Assembly: GCA_022825945.1 (NCBI GenBank)
Contig: JAJDVS010000103.1
Span: 1-64,000 of the forward strand
Direction of reading: 5' to 3'
Source: Pseudomonadales bacterium
Lineage (GTDB): Bacteria > Pseudomonadota > Gammaproteobacteria > Pseudomonadales > Pseudohongiellaceae
Length of the DNA: 64,000 nucleotides
Shown: piece after piece, positions 17,049-26,918 of the stretch
Numbering within the stretch: position 1 is the stretch's first letter
Layout of the letters: each line of letters starts with the position of its first letter
Translations under genes and position numbers: made by a program
The notes under the pieces: model-generated
What the model was told of the DNA's origin: nothing
Database searches by the model: none
The model's input: only the letters and a program-made list of their open reading frames with translations

Positions 17049-19882
17049 GACTCGACGACCTTGATTACGGCACCCCGGCCTCGAACAGGGAGGAGCGGGT
17101 AAGCCTTGCCATCGACGGCGCCTCCATCGAAGTGCCGGCGGGCACGTCGATCATGCGCGCCGCCATCGAGGCTGGCATTCCCGTGCCGAAACTTTGCGCC
17201 TCGGACAATCTGGACGCCTTCGGCTCCTGCCGGCTTTGTCTCGTGGAAATCGAGGGCCGGCGCGGCGTCCACGCCTCCTGCACCGAACCCGTGCGCGATG
17301 GCATGCAGGTGCGGACCCAGAATGAGAAGATCGCCCGGCTGCGCCGCGGCGTCATGGAACTGTACATCTCCGACCATCCCCTGGACTGTCTCACCTGCAG
17401 CGCCAACGGCGACTGTGAACTGCAGGACATGGCGGGCGCCGTGGGCCTGCGGGAAGTCCGCTACGGGGAAGGCGAGAACCACCTCGGCGCCGCTATCGAC
17501 GACTCCAATCCCTATTTCAGTTTTGACCCGGGCAAGTGCATCGTCTGCTCGCGCTGCGTGCGCGCCTGCAGCGAGGTCCAGGGCACCCATGCCCTCACCA
17601 TTGACGGGCGCGGCTTCGATTCCAGCGTGAAGACCGGCGCGGTGGACTTCTTCGGCTCCGAGTGCGTGTCCTGCGGCGCCTGCGTGCAAGCCTGCCCCAC
17701 CGCCACGCTGATGGAGAAGTCGGTGATCGAAGAAGGCGTGCCAGACCGCAGCGTCCGCACAACCTGCGCCTATTGCGGCGTGGGCTGCTCCTTCCGCGCC
17801 GAACTCAAGGGCGACCAGGTGGTGCGCATGGTGCCTGACAAGCTGGGCAAGGCCAATCACGGTCATTCCTGCGTCAAGGGAAGATTTGCCTGGGGCTATG
17901 CCAATCACCCGGAGCGGGTGGCAAAACCCCTGCTGCGCGACCGGATCAGCGACCCCTGGCGCGAAGTTTCCTGGGAGGAAGTCATTGCCGAAGCCGCCGC
18001 GCGCCTCAAGTCGGTACAGGCGGAACACGGTCTGCACTCCATCGGCGCCGTGACCTCGGCGCGCTGCACCAATGAAGAGATCTTCACCGTGCAAAAGATG
18101 GTACGCACCGCCTTCGGCAGCAACAATGTGGACACCTGCGCCCGGGTCTGCCATTCACCCACCGGCTACGGTCTCAAGCAGACCTACGGCACCTCGGCTG
18201 GCACCCAGCATTTCGATTCGGTGATGCAGGCTGACGCCATCATGGTGATCGGCGCCAATCCCACCGACGGCCATCCGGTTTTCGCCTCCCAACTCAAGCG
18301 CAGGCTGCGCCAGGGCGCCCGGCTGATCGTAATGGACCCGCGGCGCATCGACCTGGTGCGCTCGCCCCATATCGAGGCTGAATTACACCTGCCGCTGCTG
18401 CCCGGCACCAATGTGCCCATGATGAACGCCTTTGCCCATGTGGTGGCCACCGAAGGATACATTGATGAGGCATTCGTGGCCGAACGCTGTGACGGGGAGT
18501 CTTTCGCGGCCTGGCGTGAATTCGCGGCGCAGCCGGAGAACTCGCCGGAAGCCGTGGCCAAGGTCACCGGCGTGCCTGCCGCCGACATCCGCAGCGCCGC
18601 CCGGCTCTACGCTTCCGTGAAAAACGCCGCCATTTATTATGGCCTTGGGGTTACCGAACACAGCCAGGGCTCCACCATGGTGATGGCCATGGCCAATCTC
18701 GCCATGGCCACGGGCAACATCGGTCGGGAAGGCGTTGGGGTCAGTCCCCTGCGCGGCCAGAACAACGTCCAGGGCTCCTGCGACATGGGCTCATTTCCGC
18801 ACGAGCTGTCGGGCTACCAGCAGATCGTCGAGGCCGGGGTGCGGGAAAAGTACGAACAGGCCTGGCAGGTGAAACTGCTGCCCGAACCCGGCATGCGCAT
18901 ACCCAACATGCTCGACGCCGCTCGGGGCGGCAGTTTCAAGGGCATCTTCATCCAGGGAGAAGACCTGGCCCAGTCCGACCCCAATACCCAGGGGGTTGAG
19001 GCTGCGCTCGGCAACATGGACTGCGTCATCGTCCAGGATCTGTTTCTCAATGAGACCGCCAAGTTCGCCCACATCTTCCTGCCCGGCACCTCCTTCCTGG
19101 AAAAAGACGGTACCTTCACCAATGCCGAGCGGCGCATCAACCGGGTGCGCCAGGTGATGCAGCCGAAAGCCGGCAAGTCCGAGTGGGAGGCGGTGCAGGA
19201 GCTTTCCGCGGCCCTGGGCTACCCCATGAACTACCAGTGCGCCGCCGACATCATGGCGGAAATCGCCACCCTGACGCCGGATTTCGCTGGCGTCAGCTTC
19301 GACAAGCTCGACCGGCTCGGCAGCGTGCAATGGCCATGCAATGATGGCGCCCCGGAAGGCACCCCCATCATGCATGAGGCGCAATTCGTGCGCGGCAAGG
19401 GCCGCTTCATGCTTACCGACTATCAGCCCACCGATGAGCGTACGAGCCGCAAATTCCCCCTGCTGCTGACCACCGGGCGCATTCTGCATCAATACAATGT
19501 GGGTACCCAGACCCGGCGCACCCGGAATCTCGAATGGCTGGCCGAAGACCAGCTTGAAATCCACCCCAGCGATGCCGAGTTGCGCGGGGTGCGCACCGGA
19601 GACCGGGTTTCCATCACCAGCCGCATGGGGGAAATTGTGCTCAAGGCCACGGTAACCACCCGGGTCGCCCCGGGAGTGGTCTACACCACCTTCCATCACC
19701 CGGCCACCGGCACCAATGTGGTCACCACCGAGCTGAGCGACTGGGCCACCAATTGCCCCGAGTACAAGGTGACCGCGGTGGAAATTCGCCCCGCCAACCA
19801 CCTGTCGGACTGGCAGCGGGAATTCCGGCAGCGGGACGCCCGCCAGCGCGAACTGCAACCGGTGGAACCCGCCGCCACATGA
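17045..19882 (+). CDS. fdsA: NAD-dependent formate dehydrogenase, catalytic alpha subunit
   Basis: A 945-residue molybdenum (bis-MGD) enzyme oxidising formate to CO2. In order: an N-terminal [2Fe-2S] ferredoxin domain (CASDNLDAFGSCRLC), a NuoG-type His/Cys cluster segment, two ferredoxin [4Fe-4S] motifs (CIVCSRCVRAC and CVSCGACVQACP), the CAYCGVGC cluster, then the molybdopterin domain. The catalytic ligand is Cys369 in CARVCHSPT, the cysteine version of the selenocysteine site, so no SECIS is needed. The ATG at 17045 overlaps the fdsB stop. A molybdopterin dinucleotide-binding domain closes the protein (FHHPATGTNVVT). Confidence 0.96.
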   Translation: MRLDDLDYGTPASNREERVSLAIDGASIEVPAGTSIMRAAIEAGIPVPKLCASDNLDAFGSCRLCLVEIEGRRGVHASCTEPVRDGMQVRTQNEKIARLRRGVMELYISDHPLDCLTCSANGDCELQDMAGAVGLREVRYGEGENHLGAAIDDSNPYFSFDPGKCIVCSRCVRACSEVQGTHALTIDGRGFDSSVKTGAVDFFGSECVSCGACVQACPTATLMEKSVIEEGVPDRSVRTTCAYCGVGCSFRAELKGDQVVRMVPDKLGKANHGHSCVKGRFAWGYANHPERVAKPLLRDRISDPWREVSWEEVIAEAAARLKSVQAEHGLHSIGAVTSARCTNEEIFTVQKMVRTAFGSNNVDTCARVCHSPTGYGLKQTYGTSAGTQHFDSVMQADAIMVIGANPTDGHPVFASQLKRRLRQGARLIVMDPRRIDLVRSPHIEAELHLPLLPGTNVPMMNAFAHVVATEGYIDEAFVAERCDGESFAAWREFAAQPENSPEAVAKVTGVPAADIRSAARLYASVKNAAIYYGLGVTEHSQGSTMVMAMANLAMATGNIGREGVGVSPLRGQNNVQGSCDMGSFPHELSGYQQIVEAGVREKYEQAWQVKLLPEPGMRIPNMLDAARGGSFKGIFIQGEDLAQSDPNTQGVEAALGNMDCVIVQDLFLNETAKFAHIFLPGTSFLEKDGTFTNAERRINRVRQVMQPKAGKSEWEAVQELSAALGYPMNYQCAADIMAEIATLTPDFAGVSFDKLDRLGSVQWPCNDGAPEGTPIMHEAQFVRGKGRFMLTDYQPTDERTSRKFPLLLTTGRILHQYNVGTQTRRTRNLEWLAEDQLEIHPSDAELRGVRTGDRVSITSRMGEIVLKATVTTRVAPGVVYTTFHHPATGTNVVTTELSDWATNCPEYKVTAVEIRPANHLSDWQREFRQRDARQRELQPVEPAAT

Positions 19883-20745
19883 GCGAAGCCATCGTCGTCC
19901 GGTCGCCGGCGGCGGGCAGTTTGCGGCGGCGGATCACGCGGGTCGCCACAGGCGGCGGGGAGCCGGTGGAGGACTCCCTCAGTATTGAAGAACCGCTGGA
20001 AATCCGCCTGTCGCACCGGGACGCGGAGGCGCGCAGGGAACAGGGCATAGCCATCACCATGCGCACCCCGGGGGATGACGCCGAACTGGCCGTGGGTTTT
20101 CTCGCCGGAGAGGGAATCATCCGGCGCCCGGAAGATATCCGGCGCATCAGTCACTGCGGGCCGCCAAGCCCGGACAAGGGCCTGCGGAATGTACTGCGGG
20201 TCGAACTGGCGGATTCGGTTCGGGTGGACCTGGAAGCGCTGAAACGGCACTTCTATACCAGTTCAAGCTGCGGCGTCTGTGGCAAGGCTTCGCTCCAGGC
20301 CATTGCGCTGGAAATGCCCGAGCGCGAGCGGGGCGAGTTTGCCATCCCGGCAAAAGCCTTGCGGCGATTGCCTGAAGCCTTGCGCGGGCGCCAGAACGAA
20401 TTCGCCCGCACCGGCGGCCTGCATGCCGCGGCGTGTTTTTCCGCCGACGGACAGATCCAGCGCAGCCGCGAAGACGTGGGGCGGCACAACGCCCTCGACA
20501 AGCTCATCGGCTCGTATTTTCGGGACGGCGGGCTGATCCATCCGGGCTTGCTGCTGAGCGGTCGCGCAAGCTTTGAACTCATCCAGAAAGCGGCCATGGC
20601 CGGGATGGGCCTGGTGGCCGCCATAGGCGCGCCTTCGAGTCTGGCGGTGGAACTGGCGGAGCAGGAAAACATCACCCTGATCGGCTTTCTCAAATCCAGC
20701 GGTTTCAACCTCTATTGCCGCGGGCAGGGCCTTGTTGCCCCCTGA
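19879..20745 (+). CDS. fdhD: Formate dehydrogenase accessory sulfurtransferase FdhD
   Basis: A 288-residue accessory protein that transfers sulfur from a cysteine desulfurase to the molybdenum cofactor of formate dehydrogenase. The essential Cys-x-x-Cys is SSCGVCGK (Cys131, Cys134). Other family motifs are GFLAGEG and DVGRHNALDKLIG. The start overlaps the fdsA stop (ATGA), placing it in the same operon (called fdsC in some genomes). Confidence 0.95.
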   Translation: MSEAIVVRSPAAGSLRRRITRVATGGGEPVEDSLSIEEPLEIRLSHRDAEARREQGIAITMRTPGDDAELAVGFLAGEGIIRRPEDIRRISHCGPPSPDKGLRNVLRVELADSVRVDLEALKRHFYTSSSCGVCGKASLQAIALEMPERERGEFAIPAKALRRLPEALRGRQNEFARTGGLHAAACFSADGQIQRSREDVGRHNALDKLIGSYFRDGGLIHPGLLLSGRASFELIQKAAMAGMGLVAAIGAPSSLAVELAEQENITLIGFLKSSGFNLYCRGQGLVAP

Positions 20746-21322
20746 AGATATCAGCGCCATCGTGCTTTGCGGCGGTGGCGGGCGGCGCCTCGGCGGAGTG
20801 GACAAGCCGCTGCTTCGCGTCGGCGGGAAGGCACTGGTGGAATTCGTGATCGCCAGACTGCGGCCCCAGGCTTCCCGCATCGTGCTCAGCATCGGGAGCG
20901 AGCCTGCGCCGTATCAAGGCTTCGGCTGCGAACTCGTTCGCGACCGGGAGCCGGACCAGGGGCCACTCGGCGGCCTGGTTTCCTGCTTTGCCGAACTTGC
21001 CGGCCCCTGGCTGCTGACCTGCCCCGGCGATGCGCCCTGGACCGCGCCGAATCTGGCGGCATCGCTGTCCACGGATGCCCGGGAACACGGCGTCGCAGTG
21101 GCCCATGACGGTAAAAGGCGACAGAATCTCACCATGCTGCTGCATCGCGAGAGAGCGGATTCACTGATGGGCTTCTATGCCGACGGCGGTCGCGCGGTGC
21201 ATCGCTGGCTGGACGCCGAGGCCATTCCTTCGACGATGCTTCCTGAGATGGCTGATAGTTTTGTTAATGTCAACACGCCGGCGGATCTGGAGAACTTCCG
21301 GCGAACACCAGGTATTCTCTGA
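20732..21322 (+). CDS. mobA: Molybdenum cofactor guanylyltransferase MobA
   Basis: A 196-residue nucleotidyltransferase that attaches GMP to molybdopterin to make the guanine dinucleotide form used by formate dehydrogenase. The LCGGGGRRLGGVDK motif near residue 12 is the GTP-binding signature, and TCPGDAPW carries the metal-binding Asp. It starts at TTG 20732 (or the adjacent TTG 20735) inside the end of fdhD, with a GGGCAGGG site upstream; no ATG is available. It is the last gene of the operon. Confidence 0.9.
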   Translation: MLPPEDISAIVLCGGGGRRLGGVDKPLLRVGGKALVEFVIARLRPQASRIVLSIGSEPAPYQGFGCELVRDREPDQGPLGGLVSCFAELAGPWLLTCPGDAPWTAPNLAASLSTDAREHGVAVAHDGKRRQNLTMLLHRERADSLMGFYADGGRAVHRWLDAEAIPSTMLPEMADSFVNVNTPADLENFRRTPGIL

Positions 21323-21373
21323 GAAATTCCATCCCTGGAATTTTTCGTCATCGCACTTCCATGTGCCAGATGG

Positions 21374-21748
21374 CTATTGATCTTCCCGGGCAAGCTCCAC
21401 CGAGAAATTCACCACGCCGGAGTACTCGCCGGGGTCGTCGGCAACCACCGTGGCCCAGTGGATCGCGTATTCGCCATTGGCGAGCGGTTCCATGATTTCA
21501 ATCATGAGATCGTCGGCGGCCATGGTGTGCAGGCCCCGCAGCGGAACATCGCCTTCCGGGCCAACGAGGCGCAGGCTGCTGCGTTCGATGTCGGGAAGGG
21601 CGCTGAAGTACAGCCGCAGGATGCGCGGCATGCGGGTTTGAACCGAATCGGCGGCGGGTTCGGAATCGAGGACGGGGCTGTATCCCCCTTCACGACCGCA
21701 GGCGACGAAAAGCAGGGAGAGCAGAGCGAGTAGCAACAGACGGCGCAT
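21374..21748 (-). CDS. CopC-domain lipoprotein
   Basis: A 124-residue predicted lipoprotein: the signal peptide ends in the lipobox LLFVAC with the lipidated Cys near residue 17. The remainder resembles a CopC/YobA-type beta sandwich (PRILRLYFSALPDIERSSLRL, then NGEYAIHWATVVADDPGEYSGVVNFSV). CopC proteins bind copper, but the N-terminal histidine normally used is absent, so metal binding is doubtful. The gene at 21755 lies just upstream and is probably co-transcribed. Confidence 0.75.
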   Translation of the reverse strand: MRRLLLLALLSLLFVACGREGGYSPVLDSEPAADSVQTRMPRILRLYFSALPDIERSSLRLVGPEGDVPLRGLHTMAADDLMIEIMEPLANGEYAIHWATVVADDPGEYSGVVNFSVELAREDQ

Positions 21749-21754
21749 GCCGAT

Positions 21755-21943
21755 TTACCGCGAGTTCCCGCGCCGCTGCCGGGCTTGCTCCATTTCCGCG
21801 GCGAAAGCCGCGAGCTGCTCGCGAATTTCCTCTTCGCGCCTGCGTTTTTCGAGCAACAGGCGAAGCTGGTCCCGGGCCTTCATTTTCGCCTTGGGAGGCT
21901 CTTCCTCCGCTGCCGCATCGCGCTGCTTTGCTGCTTCGGCCAT
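21755..21943 (-). CDS. Small charged coiled-coil protein
   Basis: A 62-residue, highly charged protein predicted to be a single alpha helix (KARDQLRLLLEKRRREEE), with no signal peptide. The ATG at 21943 has GAGG about nine bases upstream; a TTG three codons earlier is also in frame. It sits six bases from the CopC-domain gene and divergent from the ROK kinase. Function unknown; its small size and simple composition leave some doubt that it is a gene. Confidence 0.45.
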   Translation of the reverse strand: MAEAAKQRDAAAEEEPPKAKMKARDQLRLLLEKRRREEEIREQLAAFAAEMEQARQRRGNSR

Positions 21944-22104
21944 TCCTGCCAACCTCGCCGGCCATTCGGCACTGTTACAATGTGTTCCGGTGACATTCCG
22001 CTGGTCAACAAGGGGACGACCCCGGAGCCAATCGCATCAACATATAGTGTTGGAATTGCGAAGTCAAACAATATATTGAGTTTTTGCTGCATTTGGATGA
22101 ACCC

Positions 22105-23058
22105 ATGGGAAACGCTGTGAACGGGAATGCGGACGGGCCGCTGCGAATCGGCATCGATGTGGGCGGCAGCAAGATGGAAGGCATCGTTCTCACGCCGGCG
22201 GGCGATGTGGCCGAGGTGGTCCGGCGTCCCACGCCGCCGGATTCCTATGCGGAAGTGCTTGAGACGCTTGCCGGGCTGATAAAAGGCCTGCAACAGGGGC
22301 GCAGGCTCAAGGTCGGCATCGGTACGCCGGGGGCGCTGACGCCCGGACGGGAAACGATCAAGAACTCCAATTCCACCTGCTTCAATGACAAGCCCCTGAA
22401 GCGCGATATCGAGCGGGGGCTCGGCTATTCGGTAAAGCTGGAGAACGACGCCAACTGCTTTGCCCTTTCGGAAGCGCATTATGGTGCGGGCAAGGGCTGT
22501 CGTTCGGTATTCGGTGTCATTATCGGCACGGGAACCGGCGGCGGCATCGTCATCGACGGCAAGCTGCACACCGGTCCCAACCGCATCGCCGGGGAATGGG
22601 GCCACAATTGCATCCCGGCGAATGTGCGGAATTCGATCAGGGAAGACCGCATATGCTATTGCGGCCGCCGGAATTGCATTGAAACCGTGCTCTGCGGCGC
22701 CGGGCTCAAGCGCAGTTTTGTCGAGGCGGGTGGCGCGGCGGTGGAGGCCGCGGAAATCGCCCGGCTGGCGCGGGCAGGCGATAGGCAGGCGCTGGTCTGC
22801 ATTGACAACTATTGCCGGCAGATCGCCCAGTGCCTCGCCACCATCATCAATGTGCTCGACCCGGAAATCGTCGTGTTCGGCGGCGGGCTGTCGAATATCG
22901 AGCAGATTTACCAGCTCGTGCCCCGGATGCTCGGAGATCATGTATTCACCGACGAAGTGCAGACGAGGATTTCCCCGCCGCGCTTCGGCGACGCCAGCGG
23001 GGCGAGGGGAGCGGCCTGTTTGTGGAGTCTGACGGAAGCCGCGGAGGCTACTGCATGA
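22105..23058 (+). CDS. ROK-family sugar kinase (fructokinase/N-acetylglucosamine kinase type)
   Basis: A 317-residue cytoplasmic kinase of the ROK family, phosphorylating a hexose with ATP. The phosphate-binding loop is GIDVGGSKMEG near residue 15; GTGTGGGIVIDG and AGEWGHN form the sugar- and ATP-site motifs, with the catalytic Asp in ENDANCF. The structural zinc site is CYCGRRNC, following the GHN histidine. The ATG at 22105 is preferred (GGATGA upstream); an in-frame TTG lies 21 bases earlier. The exact sugar cannot be told; fructose (Mak) or GlcNAc (NagK) are likeliest. Confidence 0.9.
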   Translation: MGNAVNGNADGPLRIGIDVGGSKMEGIVLTPAGDVAEVVRRPTPPDSYAEVLETLAGLIKGLQQGRRLKVGIGTPGALTPGRETIKNSNSTCFNDKPLKRDIERGLGYSVKLENDANCFALSEAHYGAGKGCRSVFGVIIGTGTGGGIVIDGKLHTGPNRIAGEWGHNCIPANVRNSIREDRICYCGRRNCIETVLCGAGLKRSFVEAGGAAVEAAEIARLARAGDRQALVCIDNYCRQIAQCLATIINVLDPEIVVFGGGLSNIEQIYQLVPRMLGDHVFTDEVQTRISPPRFGDASGARGAACLWSLTEAAEATA

Positions 23059-23195
23059 GATTCTGCGACTTCGCTACGCTACGCGCAGAATGACATCAGA
23101 GTGGGCTTCGCTGCGCGCGGGATGACTTACTGTGGCTTCGCTGCGCGCTCCCCTTCCCGTCATCCTGCGCGTAGTCGCAGGATCTCATCGGGAAG
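23059..23195. repeat. Cluster of REP-like hairpin repeats between convergent genes
   Basis: Between the ROK kinase and the end of purA lie several REP-like units: one beginning GAGATTCTGCGACTTCG and ending CGCGCAGAATGAC, two short GGCTTCGCTGCGCGC units, and an inverted unit beginning GTCATCCTGCGCG and ending GCAGGATCTC. They are the same hairpins that fill the MITE interiors, but in inside-out order and without the 19-bp MITE ends. Position between convergent stops fits a role in 3'-end formation. The bases to 23270 show nothing more. Confidence 0.7.
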
Positions 23196-23270
23196 CCCCT
23201 GCTTGAGATACAGCGGTTTTGTGCAGTATGACGGTGGCTTGGTCGCCGCATTCGGCGCTTGCGTGAAGTG

Positions 23271-24572
<1,302 letters not shown>

Positions 24573-25757
24573 TCAGATTGCCTGTACGACCCAGGCGCCG
24601 GACCGCCGCAGCAGGCGCCGGTCGCAGTGGAGTTCCCCCGCCGCGGCTTCATCGCCGCCGCCGACATCGGCAATGACGATTTCGCCACTGGCCCGCAACT
24701 CCGCGACCTTGTCTCCCAGCGCTTCGCAATCGCTGTCCGGGGCGAGAATGCCGCCGGCACGGCGGAAATCCCGGGTGGTGAAGCGGGCCAGGGTTTTCAG
24801 GTCGCTGTCGAATCCTGTGGCGGGGCGCGCCCGGCCGAACACCGCGCCGATATTGTCATAACGTCCGCCCTTGGCCACGGCGCGTCCGTAGCCCGGGATA
24901 TAGGCGGCGAAGACAATGCCGGTGTGGTACTGGTAGCCCCGCAATTCGCACAGGTCAAAACTCAGTGACGCCTCGGGGATTCGTTGCCGGACACCGCTTT
25001 CAATCGCCGCGAGTTCATCGAGCGCCGCATGGACAGCGGGCGGCGCTTCGGCGAAGGCGTCCCGTGCCTGTCCGGGGACTTCCTCCCCACCGCTGAGCCG
25101 GACGAGCCGGGCAAGCATGGCGCGCAGACGGTCGTCGGCGACGCCGGCTGCAAGCAGTTGGTCCACCTCGCCGTAATCCTTGCGCTGAACTGCGTCAAAT
25201 AGGATTTCTTCGGCTTCGGAGTCCATTTCCGCCGCCGCCAAAAGTGCGCGGTAAATGCCCACATGGCCAAGCACCAGGTGGACATCGTCCACTACCGCCT
25301 GGCGCAGCATGGCCCACATCAGGCAGATCACTTCGATATCGCAGGCCGCGCCTGCATGGCCGTAGAACTCGGCGCCGACCCGGATGGGCGCTCGGGAAGT
25401 CTGCATGCCCCGGGGCAGGGTGTGCAGCACGCTGTCGGCATAGCACAGGCGCACGGGGCCGGTGCGGTTGAGCCGGTGTGCGTCGATGCGGGCGGCTTGG
25501 GGCGTCATGTCGGCGCGAACGCCCATAAGCTTTCCGCTCAACTGGTCGATCAGCTTGAAAGTATGCAGGTCCAGCTCGCGCGATGAACCCACGAGCAGAG
25601 AATCGAGGAATTCGATCAGCGGCGTAATTACCAGTTCATAACCCCAGCCGCGGTAGAGATCGAGGATCTCCCGGCGCAGGGTTTCCAGCTTGCGGGCTTC
25701 TTCCGGCAGTATCTCCTCGACACCGTCGGGTAACAACCATCGGTTGGCGGTACTCAT
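24573..25757 (-). CDS. hisZ: ATP phosphoribosyltransferase regulatory subunit HisZ
   Basis: A 394-residue class II aminoacyl-tRNA synthetase-like protein without charging function. It forms the histidine-biosynthesis ATP phosphoribosyltransferase with a short HisG encoded elsewhere. The start LPDGVEEILPEEARKLE and the motif GVRADMTPQAARIDAHRL are diagnostic and distinguish it from true histidyl-tRNA synthetase. It lies 30 bases upstream of purA. Confidence 0.93.
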   Translation of the reverse strand: MSTANRWLLPDGVEEILPEEARKLETLRREILDLYRGWGYELVITPLIEFLDSLLVGSSRELDLHTFKLIDQLSGKLMGVRADMTPQAARIDAHRLNRTGPVRLCYADSVLHTLPRGMQTSRAPIRVGAEFYGHAGAACDIEVICLMWAMLRQAVVDDVHLVLGHVGIYRALLAAAEMDSEAEEILFDAVQRKDYGEVDQLLAAGVADDRLRAMLARLVRLSGGEEVPGQARDAFAEAPPAVHAALDELAAIESGVRQRIPEASLSFDLCELRGYQYHTGIVFAAYIPGYGRAVAKGGRYDNIGAVFGRARPATGFDSDLKTLARFTTRDFRRAGGILAPDSDCEALGDKVAELRASGEIVIADVGGGDEAAAGELHCDRRLLRRSGAWVVQAI

Positions 25758-25788
25758 GCCAGTGTTCTCTATGGCCTGGATGTACTCT

Positions 25789-25974
25789 TCAATTGATCAG
25801 GAACAACAACAGGGCGCCGGCGCACATGAAGCCGAGGCCCGCCCGACGGATGTGGCGCTCCGGAACATCCCTGAGGCTTGCCAGCACACGCTTCCAGCCG
25901 CCCGGGCTGATCGCCGGCAGCAGGCCCTCGATCACGAGCAGCAGGCAAAACGCCACGGCGAGATCGTGCCACAT
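25789..25974 (-). CDS. DUF2065 small membrane protein
   Basis: A 61-residue protein with two hydrophobic helices (about 5-22 and 43-60) and the family-like LLVIEGLLPAISPGGWKR motif. DUF2065 genes are regularly found between hflC and hisZ/purA in gammaproteobacteria, as here. Its role is unknown; a link to the HflKC membrane complex is suggested only by position. Confidence 0.85.
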   Translation of the reverse strand: MWHDLAVAFCLLLVIEGLLPAISPGGWKRVLASLRDVPERHIRRAGLGFMCAGALLLFLIN

Positions 25975-26042
25975 GGAAATTCACCAGCCCCATGGAATCC
26001 GACCGCCATGAGAGCGACGGTCGGACGGACTGCGATTCGGAG

Positions 26043-26918
26043 TTACTCTGGTTCGCCGTTGTCCAGATCCTTGAGGTATCTGAAATATTCGCTCTCGGGA
26101 TCGAGCAGGAGCACGTCGCCCTTGTTGGCGAAGGTTTCCCGATAGGCGTTCAGGCTGCGGGTGAAGGCGTAGAACTCCGGATCCTTGTTGTAGGCGTCGG
26201 CGTAAACCGCAGTTGCCTGGGCGTCGCCTTCGCCGCGGATGCGCTCGGCGTCGCGATAGGCTTCGGCTTCGAAGATGATCGCCTGCCGGTCGGCGTCGGC
26301 GCGGATGCCGATGGCGAGTTCATCGCCCCGGGAGCGCAGTTCCTGGGCTTCCCGGTTGCGCTCGGTGACCATGCGATCATACACGGACCCGCGCACGTCT
26401 TCGGGCAGATCGATGCGCTTCACGCGCACGTCGATGACTTCAATGCCGACATCCTGCGCCGCGGACATGTTCAGATTCTCGGTCAGATCGAGCATGAGTT
26501 GATCGCGTTCGCCGGCAACGACTTCCTGCAAGGTTCGCGCGCCAATCTGGTCGCGCAGACCGTCGTTGATGCGTTGCGCAAGCAGTGAACCGGCCCTTGA
26601 TTCATCGCCCTGGGTGCTGACATAGAACTGGCCGACATCCAGGATGCGCCATTTGGTGTAGGAGTCGACTACCAGGGCTTTCTGCTCCAGCGTCAGAAAA
26701 CGCGCCGGCACAGAATCCTCGGACTGGATGCGGGCATCGAACTTGTGTACCTGATTCACCATGGGAATCTTCACATGAAGACCCGGTGGAATGTCGGCGT
26801 TCACCAATTCGCCGAAGCGCAGCATGACGGCGCGCTCGGTTTCGCGCACCACGAACAGACTGTTGGCGGCCAGCACCAGCAGCAACAATGCCAGCCCCAT
26901 ACCGTAATATTTTTTCAT
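26043..26918 (-). CDS. hflC: HflC, SPFH/band-7 subunit of the HflKC complex
   Basis: A 291-residue membrane-anchored SPFH protein (N-terminal helix about 5-23), exposed to the periplasm and forming with HflK a large cage that modulates the FtsH protease. Family motifs include RETERAVMLRFGEL, the VDSYTKWRI segment and the coiled coil around EAQELRSRGDELAIGIRADADRQA. It overlaps the hflK stop by four bases (ATGA), giving coupled, near-stoichiometric synthesis. Confidence 0.95.
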   Translation of the reverse strand: MKKYYGMGLALLLLVLAANSLFVVRETERAVMLRFGELVNADIPPGLHVKIPMVNQVHKFDARIQSEDSVPARFLTLEQKALVVDSYTKWRILDVGQFYVSTQGDESRAGSLLAQRINDGLRDQIGARTLQEVVAGERDQLMLDLTENLNMSAAQDVGIEVIDVRVKRIDLPEDVRGSVYDRMVTERNREAQELRSRGDELAIGIRADADRQAIIFEAEAYRDAERIRGEGDAQATAVYADAYNKDPEFYAFTRSLNAYRETFANKGDVLLLDPESEYFRYLKDLDNGEPE

